Assembly: GCA_963977125.1 (NCBI GenBank)
Contig: CAXBNJ010000006.1
Coordinates: 1-64,000 of the forward strand
DNA: 64,000 nt
Direction of reading: 5' to 3'
Origin: UBA2705 sp963977125
Lineage (GTDB): Bacteria > Pseudomonadota > Alphaproteobacteria > Micavibrionales > Micavibrionaceae
Part shown: positions 34,310-44,338 of the stretch, one piece after another
How positions within the stretch are numbered: position 1 is the first letter of the stretch
Layout: every line of letters begins with the position of its first letter
Notes under the pieces: model-generated
The model's input: only the letters and a program-made list of their open reading frames with translations
Told to the model about the DNA's origin: nothing
Databases searched by the model: none
Translations under genes and position numbers: made by a program

Positions 34310-36496
34310 TTATGGAGCTATTTTAGGGCGCGTATAAACAGGGTTATACTGAACACCTTCACCGCTTGTACCTTCAGCATCAGCTTGGTCTAAATACTTA
34401 CCATAGCCATTTTTGCGTAAATAGCCATCAGGCGATAATGCCTTCACCTCTTCACCCAAGGCTTTATAAACATTGTCAAAAGCCTCACTCGCGTCTTTCA
34501 TACAGCCCACAGAAGTAAATTCGCGCTTAAATGCATTCACCGCTTTTTGACCATGTTTTTCGAAAAGATCTTCAATCGCTGCAACCATAAAGTCAGCATA
34601 AAGGTAGCTATAATAACCTGCCGAATAGCCGCCCGTCATAATGTGACTAAATCCATTCACCATAGCATTCTCCGTCTTATCTGCAATTAACTGCGTTGGC
34701 GCATTAACCGCTTTATTAAACGCGACCACATTAGAGATTTTGTCTGATTGCGAATAAAGCTGCATATCAAGCATGCTCAATTGATTTTGTCTTAGAAGCT
34801 GTGTACTTGGCTTTTTCTCGATCAATTTATCGTATAATTTCTTAGGCATTTTCTCGCCCGTATCACGATGGCGCGCATAGCTGTTAAAGTGGCGGCGATG
34901 CGCTGCGAAAATCTCATTAAACTGCGAGGGCAGCTCAACAGCGTCCCATGCAATATTAATCGAGTTCAGGCTTTGATATTTGGTTTTCTGGCTGTTGTGA
35001 CCGTGCGCTGCATGCCCCCATTCATGGTAAAGCGTTTCGACACTATTAAATGATATATATTGCGCCGCTTTATCAACCGCGTAATTACAATTGACTAATG
35101 TAATCGGCACTTGCCATTCACCATCAACAAAGCCCGCTGGACGCATTTGGTCCATCCAAGCACCACCACGCTTATTATCACGCTGGTATAAATCGACAAT
35201 AAATATACCATCAACTTCACCATTGCTCTTTTTAGAATAAAAAACCTGCATATCTTCAGATGGCATTTGGAAGTCATCTGTTTCTTCCAAATTCAAGCCA
35301 TAACGGCGTTTCATGGACCGTTGTAAACCATCCATAACAGCGCCAACTTCAAAGTATTTTTTCTCTTCTTGTGGGTCAATACCACCTTTTTGTTGCTCAA
35401 GGATATTCATATAAAATCCCGCATCCCAAGGCTGCATGGCTTTTTCTTCATTGCCGCCAACGTCTTCAGATTTCAATGCTGTAATACCATCTTGCTGTGC
35501 AATCGCCAATAAATCTTGATAGACGTCAACACTCGCCCGGTAGCCAATATCACGCATACGGTGTAAGATATTCCACACCGTCTCAGGCGTTCCTGCCGCT
35601 CTATTATCAGGGCGAATAGTTTTTTCTACTACATTGTCATAGCCAAAAAGCTGCGCCATTTCTTGCTTTAATTGATGTATTTCGCTTGTTAGGACACTGT
35701 TATTATGCGCCCCGACATTACCCTTACTCGTCCAGTTTAAATAGACTTGGCGACGGGTTTCACGATTTGTGCATTGTTCTAAAATATCCATAGATTCAGG
35801 TATGGCGCCAATCACAACATCGCCCGTATCTTTTTCTGTAAAGAATGAGATAAGGTCTTCACTAACGCCCGCTAAACGCTCTGCAATTTCTGATTTTGCA
35901 ATAACAACTTTTAAACCACCTTCTTCGTTCTTATTCGTGTGGATCATAAGGTTTTTACTATAAGCTTGCCCCTTGGCCGTGAGCTCTGCTTGGATTCTTG
36001 AGTAGGCCTCGCGCTGTTCATCGTTCAGGGAAACGGGGCCGTTTTTAAATGCTTTATAGTTAAGCTCAGTGATGCGTTTTTCTTCTGCGTTTAAACCATT
36101 TTGATTCTGATAGACAGCCTCCACTTTCGCATAAAGATCCTTATCGGCCATAGTGCTCGTATAGAAAGGCTCAATTAAATTACTGATTTTCGTTTCCAGT
36201 TCATCTAATTCATCAGTGGTCGCATTATTCGTATAGTAAGATAAAACATGCATAATACGCCCAATATCGGTGTCTAGATATTCAAGCGGCTCAATTACTG
36301 TTTTAAATGAAGCTTGTTCAGGCGCTACGGCGCGAATAACATCAAGATTAGCCTGTGCTTTCTCCATGGCCCATTCGACTGCCGGCAAAAAATGCTCTGG
36401 CTTGATCTGATCCCATGCAGGCATATTAAATTTTGTTTTCGGTGGGTTCACCAAGGGATTATTTTGTAGCGCTGCGCTTTGCGTGTTCTGTGACAT
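34310..36496 (-). CDS. dcp: M3 family zinc metallopeptidase (Dcp/oligopeptidase A-like)
   Basis: This thimet-type peptidase degrades short peptides. The 728-residue protein has the zinc motif HEWGHAAHG (His491, Glu492, His495) and the downstream VELPSQFNE region with the third ligand. GYYSYLYADFMVAA near residue 620 is the substrate-binding stretch of Dcp/OpdA enzymes. There is no signal peptide, so it is probably cytoplasmic. Whether it is a dipeptidyl carboxypeptidase or an oligopeptidase cannot be told for certain; dcp is given as the closest type. It is monocistronic with a strong terminator downstream. Confidence 0.9.
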   Translation of the reverse strand: MSQNTQSAALQNNPLVNPPKTKFNMPAWDQIKPEHFLPAVEWAMEKAQANLDVIRAVAPEQASFKTVIEPLEYLDTDIGRIMHVLSYYTNNATTDELDELETKISNLIEPFYTSTMADKDLYAKVEAVYQNQNGLNAEEKRITELNYKAFKNGPVSLNDEQREAYSRIQAELTAKGQAYSKNLMIHTNKNEEGGLKVVIAKSEIAERLAGVSEDLISFFTEKDTGDVVIGAIPESMDILEQCTNRETRRQVYLNWTSKGNVGAHNNSVLTSEIHQLKQEMAQLFGYDNVVEKTIRPDNRAAGTPETVWNILHRMRDIGYRASVDVYQDLLAIAQQDGITALKSEDVGGNEEKAMQPWDAGFYMNILEQQKGGIDPQEEKKYFEVGAVMDGLQRSMKRRYGLNLEETDDFQMPSEDMQVFYSKKSNGEVDGIFIVDLYQRDNKRGGAWMDQMRPAGFVDGEWQVPITLVNCNYAVDKAAQYISFNSVETLYHEWGHAAHGHNSQKTKYQSLNSINIAWDAVELPSQFNEIFAAHRRHFNSYARHRDTGEKMPKKLYDKLIEKKPSTQLLRQNQLSMLDMQLYSQSDKISNVVAFNKAVNAPTQLIADKTENAMVNGFSHIMTGGYSAGYYSYLYADFMVAAIEDLFEKHGQKAVNAFKREFTSVGCMKDASEAFDNVYKALGEEVKALSPDGYLRKNGYGKYLDQADAEGTSGEGVQYNPVYTRPKIAP

Positions 36497-36592
36497 ATCA
36501 ACCTGCTTTTATGTTGTTTTTGATTTTATAATACAATATGTATATGAAAATTGGTTTGTTATGTCAAGAGGATAAGAAAAACATGCACAAAT

Positions 36593-38920
36593 CTATACGC
36601 GGTTTAGCCACGTTTTCAACACTGCCATAAGGTCGGCATAAATAAGCGGCTTAGTTAAATAATCATTCATCCCTGCCGTTAAACAGCGCTCTTTAACGCC
36701 GACCATAGCATCCGCCGTTAGGGCAATAATGGGTACGGCGTGCGCCCGGCCCTGAATGGCTTCAAGCGCTCTAATATCCTCTGTGGCCTCATAACCGCTT
36801 CGTACAGGCATATGGCAGTCCATTAAGATGAGATCAAATTCGTCTTGTTTAAATGCTTCAACCGCCTCTAAGCCATTACAAGCAAACTGCATATCTTTAA
36901 ATCCGATCTTATTAAGAAACTTCTTAATCAGAACAACATTAAATTCATTATCATCGACGATAAGAAGCCTTGCCTGTTCAATGACGTTCTGATCAATCTG
37001 CGGCATGTCCTTTGAGACTCGCGGGCTTTTTCCTTCTGGTTTATATTCTAATTTACCCTTTGATATTTTAATCGGCAATTCAAAGAAAAACGTCGACCCC
37101 ACACCCTCCGTACTTTCCACCCAAACACGTCCAGCCATTAACCTCAGCAAATCCTGTGTGATAGCAAGCCCGAGCCCCGTACCGCCGAATGTACGGGTCG
37201 TTGTTTGGTCGGCTTGAGTAAATTTATCAAAAATATGATGGATCTGAGATTCGTTAATACCAATCCCCGTATCATTAATGGCGCATTTAAATTGAATCGT
37301 CGTGTCATTGATGTATTCATAGTTAATCTCCACGCTTACCCCGCCTGTAATACTATATTTTAAGGCGTTGCCGATAAGGTTCATAAATATGCGGCTTAAG
37401 CGTAAAGGGTCACCAACCAATAACGGTATATTCTGGTTGTTATGCGTATAGCGCAAATAGAGCCCTTTACGCGAAGCAATTGGCTTAAGAGCGTTAATCG
37501 CATTTTTGACAACCTCTTTCATATCAAAATCAATATGTTCCAGTTGCACTTTACCGGCTTCAATTTTTGACAAATCCAGAATATCATTCACAATTTCCAA
37601 CAACGCGTTAGATGAGGATTCTAATATTGCCATCATCTCTGGGTCACTGACGAATTCATCTTTTATAATGCTCGTAACCCCCAATATACTATTCAAGGGC
37701 GTGCGTAATTCGTGGGACATATTCGCAAGAAAATCAGACTTCGTCCTGTTGGCTTGTTCAGCTTTTAGTTTCTCTTCCTGTAAACTTTTATAAATATCCA
37801 TTTGCTGGAGTCGTGCGAGCTCGAGCTTATCGGTATAGTCTTGCATACGCAGGTTAAGTTGTTCTTTTTTGAAAATTTCTTCGTTTAAAGTATTCTGCGC
37901 CATTTCATCATGTCGCTTTTGACGCAAAATCATATAGAAATAAGAGGCGAGAATAAGCGTGAATAAAACACCGCCATAGAGAACAAAATATTTTTGCCAT
38001 ATATGCTCTTCATAATAACTGTTTTGCGGCACAAACTGTAAAGACCAATCAATCCCAAAGGCGAAAAAATTACTTACAATGGCTTTATGTGATTTCTCAG
38101 CCACACATGAATTAGTGGTATATATGTTTTTGTAATAATCATTCTGTTTATACGATAAATCCAAACAGACATTCTTTTGTATGCTCTCTAGAAAAGCAAA
38201 TTCTTGTTGAAAAAAGGTGTCTATTTTCAACCCCAAAAAAATAAAACCATGATCAGCATAATAATCAGCAAAATTAATACGGTTAACAATATTAGGCTGG
38301 CTTTTATCGACAGAAAATAAAGGGTCTATAATATACACATCCTTTTCCGAACCACTGACATGGTCAACAAAGACAAGCTGAGGCTCTGCATTTTTAAAAA
38401 CAGCGTTAATTGCGGCGTTAATTGCAGGGTAATCAGCCAGATTAGTGCCTGTAGCCAAAGGCTTTTGACTAAATGTTTTTAAGAAATGCGCAGGGTAAAT
38501 TTTGTCAGATTTAGAGGCTTGTGTTGAACGCGCCGATACAGGCAGCGCCGAGCCGTAAATAGCTTCGTGCAACTGGGCATAATTACTTTGCTGCTCAGGT
38601 AGAACCTCTAAAACAAACAATAAGCTATCAATGCTTGGTTCAAATAATAGAATACTGGTTGAGAACAACTCAAAAGCCTCTAAATCAAGCGTATCATACG
38701 CATAAAAATAAGCCTTCATATAGCGTAATGTATTATACTTGCTTGAAAGAAAGTCTTTAAAACCCTTAATGACGTGTTCCGATTCCTCAGATAAGCGCGC
38801 GTTACTTTCGCGTATTTCAAAGGCATTGATTTTGCTATAACCACGCGCCGAGAGAAATACGCCACTTATAAGAATAAGAAGAATATAAACATATTGAGAT
38901 TTTCGTAACTGTGCGCGCAT
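36593..38920 (-). CDS. CHASE-domain hybrid sensor histidine kinase
   Basis: This membrane sensor has 775 residues from the ATG at 38920, chosen because AGGAT precedes it; an in-frame TTG at 38944 is weaker. Two transmembrane helices (about 9-27 and 311-333) flank a large periplasmic CHASE domain (about 45-300). A coiled coil (about 340-395) leads to HisKA (FLANMSHELRTPLNS, phosphorylated His near 403) and HATPase (NLIGNALKYS, NDTGIGI, GTGLGLAIT). A carboxy-terminal receiver has the phosphoacceptor Asp in LILMDCHMP (near 701) and Lys in YLTKPL. It lacks its own HPt domain, so an external HPt protein is needed. The YfiR-like and TonB-receptor genes are divergent from it. Confidence 0.93.
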   Translation of the reverse strand: MRAQLRKSQYVYILLILISGVFLSARGYSKINAFEIRESNARLSEESEHVIKGFKDFLSSKYNTLRYMKAYFYAYDTLDLEAFELFSTSILLFEPSIDSLLFVLEVLPEQQSNYAQLHEAIYGSALPVSARSTQASKSDKIYPAHFLKTFSQKPLATGTNLADYPAINAAINAVFKNAEPQLVFVDHVSGSEKDVYIIDPLFSVDKSQPNIVNRINFADYYADHGFIFLGLKIDTFFQQEFAFLESIQKNVCLDLSYKQNDYYKNIYTTNSCVAEKSHKAIVSNFFAFGIDWSLQFVPQNSYYEEHIWQKYFVLYGGVLFTLILASYFYMILRQKRHDEMAQNTLNEEIFKKEQLNLRMQDYTDKLELARLQQMDIYKSLQEEKLKAEQANRTKSDFLANMSHELRTPLNSILGVTSIIKDEFVSDPEMMAILESSSNALLEIVNDILDLSKIEAGKVQLEHIDFDMKEVVKNAINALKPIASRKGLYLRYTHNNQNIPLLVGDPLRLSRIFMNLIGNALKYSITGGVSVEINYEYINDTTIQFKCAINDTGIGINESQIHHIFDKFTQADQTTTRTFGGTGLGLAITQDLLRLMAGRVWVESTEGVGSTFFFELPIKISKGKLEYKPEGKSPRVSKDMPQIDQNVIEQARLLIVDDNEFNVVLIKKFLNKIGFKDMQFACNGLEAVEAFKQDEFDLILMDCHMPVRSGYEATEDIRALEAIQGRAHAVPIIALTADAMVGVKERCLTAGMNDYLTKPLIYADLMAVLKTWLNRV

Positions 38921-38999
38921 CGTATAGATCCTATCCTGTGGCAAGTTAACAGCTTCCCTAGCTCAACGCAATCTTTTGCCGTGAATAGCGAAAAAACAT

Positions 39000-39010
39000 A
39001 ACCTAAGGTT
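39000..39010. promoter_or_regulatory. AACCTAAGGTT palindrome upstream of the sensor block
   Basis: This 11-bp palindrome lies in the 258-bp divergent region between the hybrid kinase and the YfiR-like gene, a suitable place for an operator controlling both. The rest of the region (38921-39178) is A+T-rich with no gene I can support. Confidence 0.3.
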
Positions 39011-39178
39011 TTAGAAAAAGCCTGCACTCATACAAAGCTGTGCAAGCTCTACGCCCTTAGCACTTACAAAAAACATTAAGGTTTACTCAAATACGACAAT
39101 GAATTATTATGACCTTATATTTATTTTCTATCGCCATTACATTCATATTATTTATTTCAATTTCAAAAGGCCTCATTA

Positions 39179-39706
39179 GTGATCAGAAGCATAAGAATAA
39201 CATTGCTATGCGCATTAAGCCTCGCTGTTCTTAGTCCTGCTGCGCATGCCGCATCCAAAAAAGATTTACAAATCTTAGGTAGAGCGCTTGGCTTTATTGA
39301 GAGCGGTCCAATCGACAATGTAAAAATCGGCCTTGTTTATACTGATAACCATCCTAGATCAAGCCGTGAAGCCGACCTCATTCTGGCTATAATTGGTAAT
39401 GGTATACAGTCTGGTAAAATCAATTTACAGGCAGAAAAAATCCATGCCCGTGATGCGGCCAACGCCAGAAACCCTGTTTTATTTCTTACAGAGGGTATCG
39501 AGGAGCACTTCTCTTCTATATTCTCTGCAGTTAGCGCAAGGGGCATCATAACCGTATCCACCCATGACACATGTTTAAATACAAATCATTGCGTGATGGT
39601 TATTAAAAGCGAACCTACCGTCGACATTCAACTTAGCGCGGCCGGTGCGGCCGCGACGTCCGTCTCATTTTCATCAGCATTCAGAATGATGGTCACAGAG
39701 CGATAG
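39179..39706 (+). CDS. YfiR-like (DUF4154) periplasmic protein
   Basis: The product (175 residues, GTG start at 39179 with AAGG eight bases before) has a Sec signal peptide cleaved after AHAA (about residue 25). The remainder has the alpha/beta pattern of the YfiR/DUF4154 family: VKIGLVYTDNHPRSSREADL, a middle helix, and a carboxy-terminal part with a Cys pair (HDTCLNTNHCVMV) that could form a disulfide. YfiR represses the diguanylate cyclase YfiN in Pseudomonas. Family members are often found beside TonB receptors and sensor kinases, as here. The assignment is by pattern and context and is less certain than for its neighbours. Confidence 0.68.
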   Translation: MIRSIRITLLCALSLAVLSPAAHAASKKDLQILGRALGFIESGPIDNVKIGLVYTDNHPRSSREADLILAIIGNGIQSGKINLQAEKIHARDAANARNPVLFLTEGIEEHFSSIFSAVSARGIITVSTHDTCLNTNHCVMVIKSEPTVDIQLSAAGAAATSVSFSSAFRMMVTER

Positions 39707-39758
39707 ATAACACAATAGACAAATAAAACGATATGATCTTTTTAGGAGACCACTTTAA

Positions 39759-41738
39759 ATGAGAAGTTTTTTATTTCAAGCTACAGCGCTCTGCGCCCTT
39801 GGTCTTGCAACAGCGGCAACAAGCGCCCACGCACAAAGCATTGATTACGGCATCATGCAAGACATGTTTGGCGAAGCTGTGACAACCTCAGCCAATGGGT
39901 CGCCGCAGCGCTCATCTGATGTGCCTTTGGATATGACGATCATCACATCAGAAGAGATTGCCCGTTACCCTGCGCGAGAAATTCCTGACATTTTGCGCCA
40001 CTATGCGGGGATATCTGTCCATCAAAACACATCCAGCGAATATTCTGTTGGTATTCGTGGCTATAATACAGCCAGCAATGAGCGTATCCTTGTCCTTGTA
40101 AATGGGCGTCAAGTTTTTGAAGATTATTTTGGCCTTGTGAACTGGTCTGCTATTCCCGTTGAGTTAAACGAAATTCGTCAGATTGAAATTGTTCGTGGAC
40201 CAAATACGGCTTTGTTTGGCTTTAATGCAACATCTGGCGTGGTCAATATTATCACCATGAACCCCCTCCATGACGACATTGATGTCTTGGAGGCGTCTAC
40301 GGGCCTAAATGGTTATATGAACGCCTCTGGTGTATACACCTTCCAAAATGGCGATGATTTTGGCTTGCGCCTTTCTGCTGGCGGATTTACCGCCGATGAA
40401 GATGAGAACAATACCCACGCATCAGTGACGAGTTTGCACGATGCAGCGCATGCGCGTAATTATAATGCTGATCTAAGCTTACAACTCAATAAAAACACGC
40501 AGCTTCGTATTGAAGCCTCTCATGCCATTACAGATGAAAATATTCTTGATCCCTATGATGCGGGCTATGGGCGTGATTCAGAGAATATGGGGATTCGTAG
40601 CAACCTTTCCTCTGATACAGAATACGGTATTATAGAGGCTAATATTTATAGGAACGCCATCGAGGCCTGTTATAATGGCGCAACGAATGACTTTTTCTTC
40701 GAAAATGATGTCTTCGTCGCACAGCTTAGCGATACCTTTAAAATCGGTACTAGCCATACGCTACGTATAGCTGGCGAATACCGTAACAATGCGACTAATC
40801 ATCACGTATCTGGCACTTTCCTTGGTAAAAACACGCTGAATATTAAATCAGCAAGTGGGTTATGGTATTGGAATGTAACCAACAAACTCTCAACAAGCAT
40901 TGCTACGCGTTACGATCACGTCCAAGCAGATTATGATGTTGGTCCATTGGGTTTATTTGCAAGCCCTTATAGCAATGACGATTTTAATAATCGATATGAT
41001 GAATTTGGCTATAATTTAGGCGCCGTTTATAAGCTAACGGATATTGATACTTTACGCCTCACCGCCTCTAAAGGGGTTGACCTGCCAAGTTCCTTTGAGC
41101 TTGGCGTTCTTGGGGCTGGCGCAGTTTCCTATTATGCAGATCCAAACACTGAAGCCTCAAATGTACATGACTTCCAATTGGGCTATGAACGCCACATGGC
41201 TGATATAAATGGAGCATTAAAAATTGCTGTGTTTTACCAACGTATAAATGAACAGCAAGGTTTTATTGCCCAGTCATCGACCCTCGGCATCACCGGCAAT
41301 ATCGGCGATTCACAAGTTTATGGCCTTGAGCTAGGCCTAAAGGGTCTAACAGATAATCATATCCGTTGGGGTATGACATACAGCTTCTCGACCATTGAAG
41401 ATGATATCAATGCAGGTAGCCGTGTTAATTATAAAGATTCAAACTCAGAGCATATTGTGAATGCAAATATTGGCTATGCTCCTAATGAGCAATGGGCTTT
41501 TGATGCCTATGCATCATATCAATCACAATTTGACTCCCATGTTGATACATCCACGACAACCACAGAAGCGGTCCGTATTGACCCTGACCTTGTTCTTGAT
41601 GCGCGCATTGCTTATAAACCCTTTGAAAAAATGACCTTATCTTTAAATGGACAAGCGCTATTTGGGGATAATGAGCAATCGGCCTATGGTGAAGATGTCG
41701 ATCGTCAGATATTCTTACGGGCTAAATACGAATTTTAA
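39759..41738 (+). CDS. TonB-dependent outer-membrane receptor
   Basis: This 659-residue receptor imports or senses a bulky ligand across the outer membrane with TonB energy. It has a signal peptide (cleavage near AHAQ, residue 26). The plug domain (about 50-165) shows IPDILRHYAGISVHQN, GIRGYNTASNERILVLVNG and IEIVRGPNTALFGFNATSG. The 22-strand barrel ends in a terminal Phe (LRAKYEF). The TonB box is not obvious. It follows the YfiR-like gene by 52 bp on the same strand, so the two are probably co-transcribed. No TonB/ExbBD or ABC transporter is nearby, which fits a sensing role. Confidence 0.92.
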   Translation: MRSFLFQATALCALGLATAATSAHAQSIDYGIMQDMFGEAVTTSANGSPQRSSDVPLDMTIITSEEIARYPAREIPDILRHYAGISVHQNTSSEYSVGIRGYNTASNERILVLVNGRQVFEDYFGLVNWSAIPVELNEIRQIEIVRGPNTALFGFNATSGVVNIITMNPLHDDIDVLEASTGLNGYMNASGVYTFQNGDDFGLRLSAGGFTADEDENNTHASVTSLHDAAHARNYNADLSLQLNKNTQLRIEASHAITDENILDPYDAGYGRDSENMGIRSNLSSDTEYGIIEANIYRNAIEACYNGATNDFFFENDVFVAQLSDTFKIGTSHTLRIAGEYRNNATNHHVSGTFLGKNTLNIKSASGLWYWNVTNKLSTSIATRYDHVQADYDVGPLGLFASPYSNDDFNNRYDEFGYNLGAVYKLTDIDTLRLTASKGVDLPSSFELGVLGAGAVSYYADPNTEASNVHDFQLGYERHMADINGALKIAVFYQRINEQQGFIAQSSTLGITGNIGDSQVYGLELGLKGLTDNHIRWGMTYSFSTIEDDINAGSRVNYKDSNSEHIVNANIGYAPNEQWAFDAYASYQSQFDSHVDTSTTTTEAVRIDPDLVLDARIAYKPFEKMTLSLNGQALFGDNEQSAYGEDVDRQIFLRAKYEF

Positions 41739-41754
41739 TTGATGAACACAGCGA

Positions 41755-42090
41755 TCAAATTAAATTTTCAGCGCTAAGAGCCTTAATAAGCGCTTGATAA
41801 GCCTCATTTAAAGCTTGAAAATGCGCACGTATAAGCACCAAGTCAAAAACAGACATAGCTTCGGCTTGCTGGCATAAATCCTGCACATTTTTAGCGCCAA
41901 GTATGGCTGCACTGCCTTTTAGAGAATGGCTCGATTGTTGCCAAGCCCCTAAAGATTCATTGGCAATGCTTTGTTCAAGCGCCTCGATATCTTTTTTGGA
42001 TTTGCGCAAGAAAATCTCGATAATTTCCCGTTCTTCCTCGTGGTCGCCATCCAAATAGCTTCGCATCGCTGATAAGTCTAATATAGTCAT
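41755..42090 (-). CDS. HPt domain protein
   Basis: This 111-residue single-domain protein has the classical HPt motif SSHSLKGSAAILGA, with the phosphorylated His at residue 55 and the following KG. It is an obvious candidate relay partner for the hybrid kinase, which ends with a receiver domain and lacks HPt. It lies 17 bp from the convergent TonB-receptor stop. No response regulator with an output domain is encoded nearby, so the end of the relay is unknown. Confidence 0.88.
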   Translation of the reverse strand: MTILDLSAMRSYLDGDHEEEREIIEIFLRKSKKDIEALEQSIANESLGAWQQSSHSLKGSAAILGAKNVQDLCQQAEAMSVFDLVLIRAHFQALNEAYQALIKALSAENLI

Positions 42091-42222
42091 AAATACAGCC
42101 CCTCTTTTGCCTTTAAAAACTGTTCACACTTTGGTGCAAAGCAACATGCTTTTTGATCTAATTCGATTTCTTACTATGCTAATATCGACAAAATCTTAAA
42201 ACATCATATAGGGACTTATACT

Positions 42223-43545
42223 ATGTCAGGATCTGATAAAATACAAAAATTTGATACTCTTTCTGTTCATGCGGGCTGCGGCAGTGACCCCGCCACTGGT
42301 GCGCGCAGCGTCCCGATTTATCAAACTTCAGCCTATAGCTTCCCTAATGTTGAAGAAGCGGCGGATATTTTTCACTTAAGAAAACCCGGTTTCGTCTATT
42401 CGCGCCTGACTAACCCGACTGTATCCGCGTTAGAAGAAAAACTCGCAGCTTTAGAAGGTGGCGTTGGTAGCACATGCACTTCTTCAGGTATCTCTGCGCA
42501 GCTTCTTATGTTCTTTACACTACTGAGCCATGGCGATGAATTTGTTGCCTCCAGCAAGCTTTACGGCGGCACACTCAGCCAATTACGCTACCAGTTTAAG
42601 CGCGCCTTTAACTGGACAGGGCATTTTGTTGACCCAACCAATCCTGATAATTTCAAGCGTGCAATCACAGAAAAAACCAAAGTTATTTTTGTTGAAAGCC
42701 CGACCAACCCTGAAAACGTCATTGTTGATTTTGAGGCCATCGCTAAAATTGCCGAAGAATATAACGTTGTATTTGCCGTTGATAATACAATCGGCACGCC
42801 TTACTTATGCCGCCCATTAGAATTTGGCGCGAATATTGTGACTTATTCAACCACTAAATATATTAGCGGCCATGGTAACTCTATGGGGGGTGCAGTGATT
42901 GATGGCGGTAACTTTAATTGGAAAAAAGACGCCGCCAAATACCCTACACTTGCAATGCCTGAGCCAGCCTATGATAATGCAGTTTTCGCCGATATGTTTG
43001 GCGATAAAGCTTTATGTATGCATAACCACGCCGTTGGCCTACGCGATCTCGGGATGAATCAACAGCCCATGAATGCTTATCTGACGATAATGGGACTCGA
43101 AACCCTTGGCATGCGCATGGAGAAACACTCTAAAAACGCGCTTGATGTTGCTCAATTCCTTGAAAATCATTCTGGCGTCGAATGGGTGAGTTATGCGGGG
43201 CTCCCCTCACATATCTCTTATGCGAATGGTCAGAAATATATGAAAGATGGCTTATGCAGCTCTGTTATGACTTTTGGCATTAAAGGCGGCTATGATGCTG
43301 GCGTTAAAATGGTTGAAAATGTGCAGCTCTTCTCGCATCTTGCCAATATTGGCGATACGCGCAGCTTGCTTATCCACCCAGCTTCGACCACACATGCACA
43401 GCTCACTGATGAGCAAAAAAATGCGGCTGGCGCCAATGCGGATACTATTCGCCTATCGATAGGTATTGAAGACATTGCGGATATTATTGCGGATCTAGAC
43501 CAAGCGTTAAATATTGCGCAAGGCCTAGAAAAGGCCTGCGCGTAG
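42223..43545 (+). CDS. metY: O-acetylhomoserine sulfhydrylase (MetY)
   Basis: MetY makes homocysteine (or methionine) directly from O-acetylhomoserine and sulfide (or methanethiol) using PLP. The 440-residue protein is a Cys/Met-metabolism PLP enzyme. The cofactor lysine is in VTYSTTKYISGHGNS (Lys212), and the active-site region YSRLTNPTVSALEEKLAALE is conserved. Length over 420 residues and the inserted segment at about 225-270 favour MetY over the shorter MetZ or MetB. It is a single-gene unit. I searched by eye for a SAM-II type leader upstream and did not find a convincing one. Confidence 0.9.
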   Translation: MSGSDKIQKFDTLSVHAGCGSDPATGARSVPIYQTSAYSFPNVEEAADIFHLRKPGFVYSRLTNPTVSALEEKLAALEGGVGSTCTSSGISAQLLMFFTLLSHGDEFVASSKLYGGTLSQLRYQFKRAFNWTGHFVDPTNPDNFKRAITEKTKVIFVESPTNPENVIVDFEAIAKIAEEYNVVFAVDNTIGTPYLCRPLEFGANIVTYSTTKYISGHGNSMGGAVIDGGNFNWKKDAAKYPTLAMPEPAYDNAVFADMFGDKALCMHNHAVGLRDLGMNQQPMNAYLTIMGLETLGMRMEKHSKNALDVAQFLENHSGVEWVSYAGLPSHISYANGQKYMKDGLCSSVMTFGIKGGYDAGVKMVENVQLFSHLANIGDTRSLLIHPASTTHAQLTDEQKNAAGANADTIRLSIGIEDIADIIADLDQALNIAQGLEKACA

Positions 43546-43571
43546 ATGTTTTTTTACGTAATTAATATCGC

Positions 43572-43600
43572 TTGACATAAGTTTTGTTAATTTCTATAAT
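43572..43600 (+). promoter_or_regulatory. Consensus sigma-70 promoter
   Basis: TTGACA (43572-43577) and TATAAT (43595-43600) match both consensus hexamers exactly and are 17 bp apart. The promoter lies 33 bp upstream of the ATG of the membrane-anchored protein at 43633, leaving a short leader with GGAGAG (43619-43624). It predicts strong constitutive expression. Confidence 0.8.
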
Positions 43601-43632
43601 CCGACAAATTACACATTTGGAGAGTTAGAAAC

Positions 43633-44316
43633 ATGAGCGATATTTCAGCACCGACAGAAACAAAAAGCCTATGGGGCAAAGCAGCAGCATGGAGCCGCCA
43701 GAAATGGGCGCCGCTTGCGATGGGCCTTGGCACAATCGCCATTGCCGCCGCCGTTGCCGTAACAAGCTTTGGTGGAGCAGACCTTAACCAACAAACAGAT
43801 AGCCAAGCGCTTGATAGTGGATCAGACATACAGCAAAATGTTGATACAGATACTACAGCGCCGCTTGATGACCTTGGTTATGATGCAGAGAGTAATACAC
43901 TGACTATTGGTGATAATGGGCAAGACACACTGGAAGATACAGTGACAGACAGCCCTGAAGAAGTGCTTGAGTTAATCGAAAGCCTTGGTTATTCGGATGT
44001 TTTTGCCAAACAAGTGAAACGCATTCAATCTGGTAATGTTGACGTTGCTTCCCAAGCGACCAAAGATATTGGTCACTTCCTCGCTAATGGTATTAACACA
44101 GCTGAGAACGACACAATCGCCAATACGTTTTTCCAAGCATCTTACGATATGAACAATAATGTTCAAGCCGCACATAGCATTGGTTATCAAGCTTTGCACG
44201 GCCTTGGTATGGATGCTCCGAATTTGGACCTGGCTGAAGATATGCTTAGCGAAGCCAATGATCATGGCCATAAACTGGCGGGCGCACATCTTTCTTATTT
44301 ATATTCAATTAAATAA
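43633..44316 (+). CDS. Membrane-anchored protein with Sel1-like C-terminus
   Basis: This 227-residue protein has a cytoplasmic amino end and one membrane helix (about 27-47, PLAMGLGTIAIAAAVAVTS). A long acidic linker (about 48-110, rich in Asp and Thr) follows. The helical carboxy-terminal domain (about 115-227) shows NNNVQAAHSIGYQALHGLGM, DLAEDMLSEANDHGHKLAG, resembling Sel1/TPR-type repeats. I do not recognise a named family. It has its own consensus promoter and strong terminator, so it is probably abundant. It could be an envelope scaffold. Confidence 0.65.
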   Translation: MSDISAPTETKSLWGKAAAWSRQKWAPLAMGLGTIAIAAAVAVTSFGGADLNQQTDSQALDSGSDIQQNVDTDTTAPLDDLGYDAESNTLTIGDNGQDTLEDTVTDSPEEVLELIESLGYSDVFAKQVKRIQSGNVDVASQATKDIGHFLANGINTAENDTIANTFFQASYDMNNNVQAAHSIGYQALHGLGMDAPNLDLAEDMLSEANDHGHKLAGAHLSYLYSIK

Positions 44317-44338
44317 GCTAAGAATAAAAAGCTTTTAC

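Noticed and set aside
39109..39234. Short hydrophobic open frame (about 41 codons) overlapping the YfiR-like gene start
   Set aside because: It overlaps the signal-peptide gene in another frame, has no clear ribosome-binding site and is A+T-driven.
42091..42222. Possible SAM-II riboswitch upstream of metY
   Set aside because: I could not find the conserved pseudoknot segments by eye; a covariance model search (Infernal with the SAM-II model) would decide.
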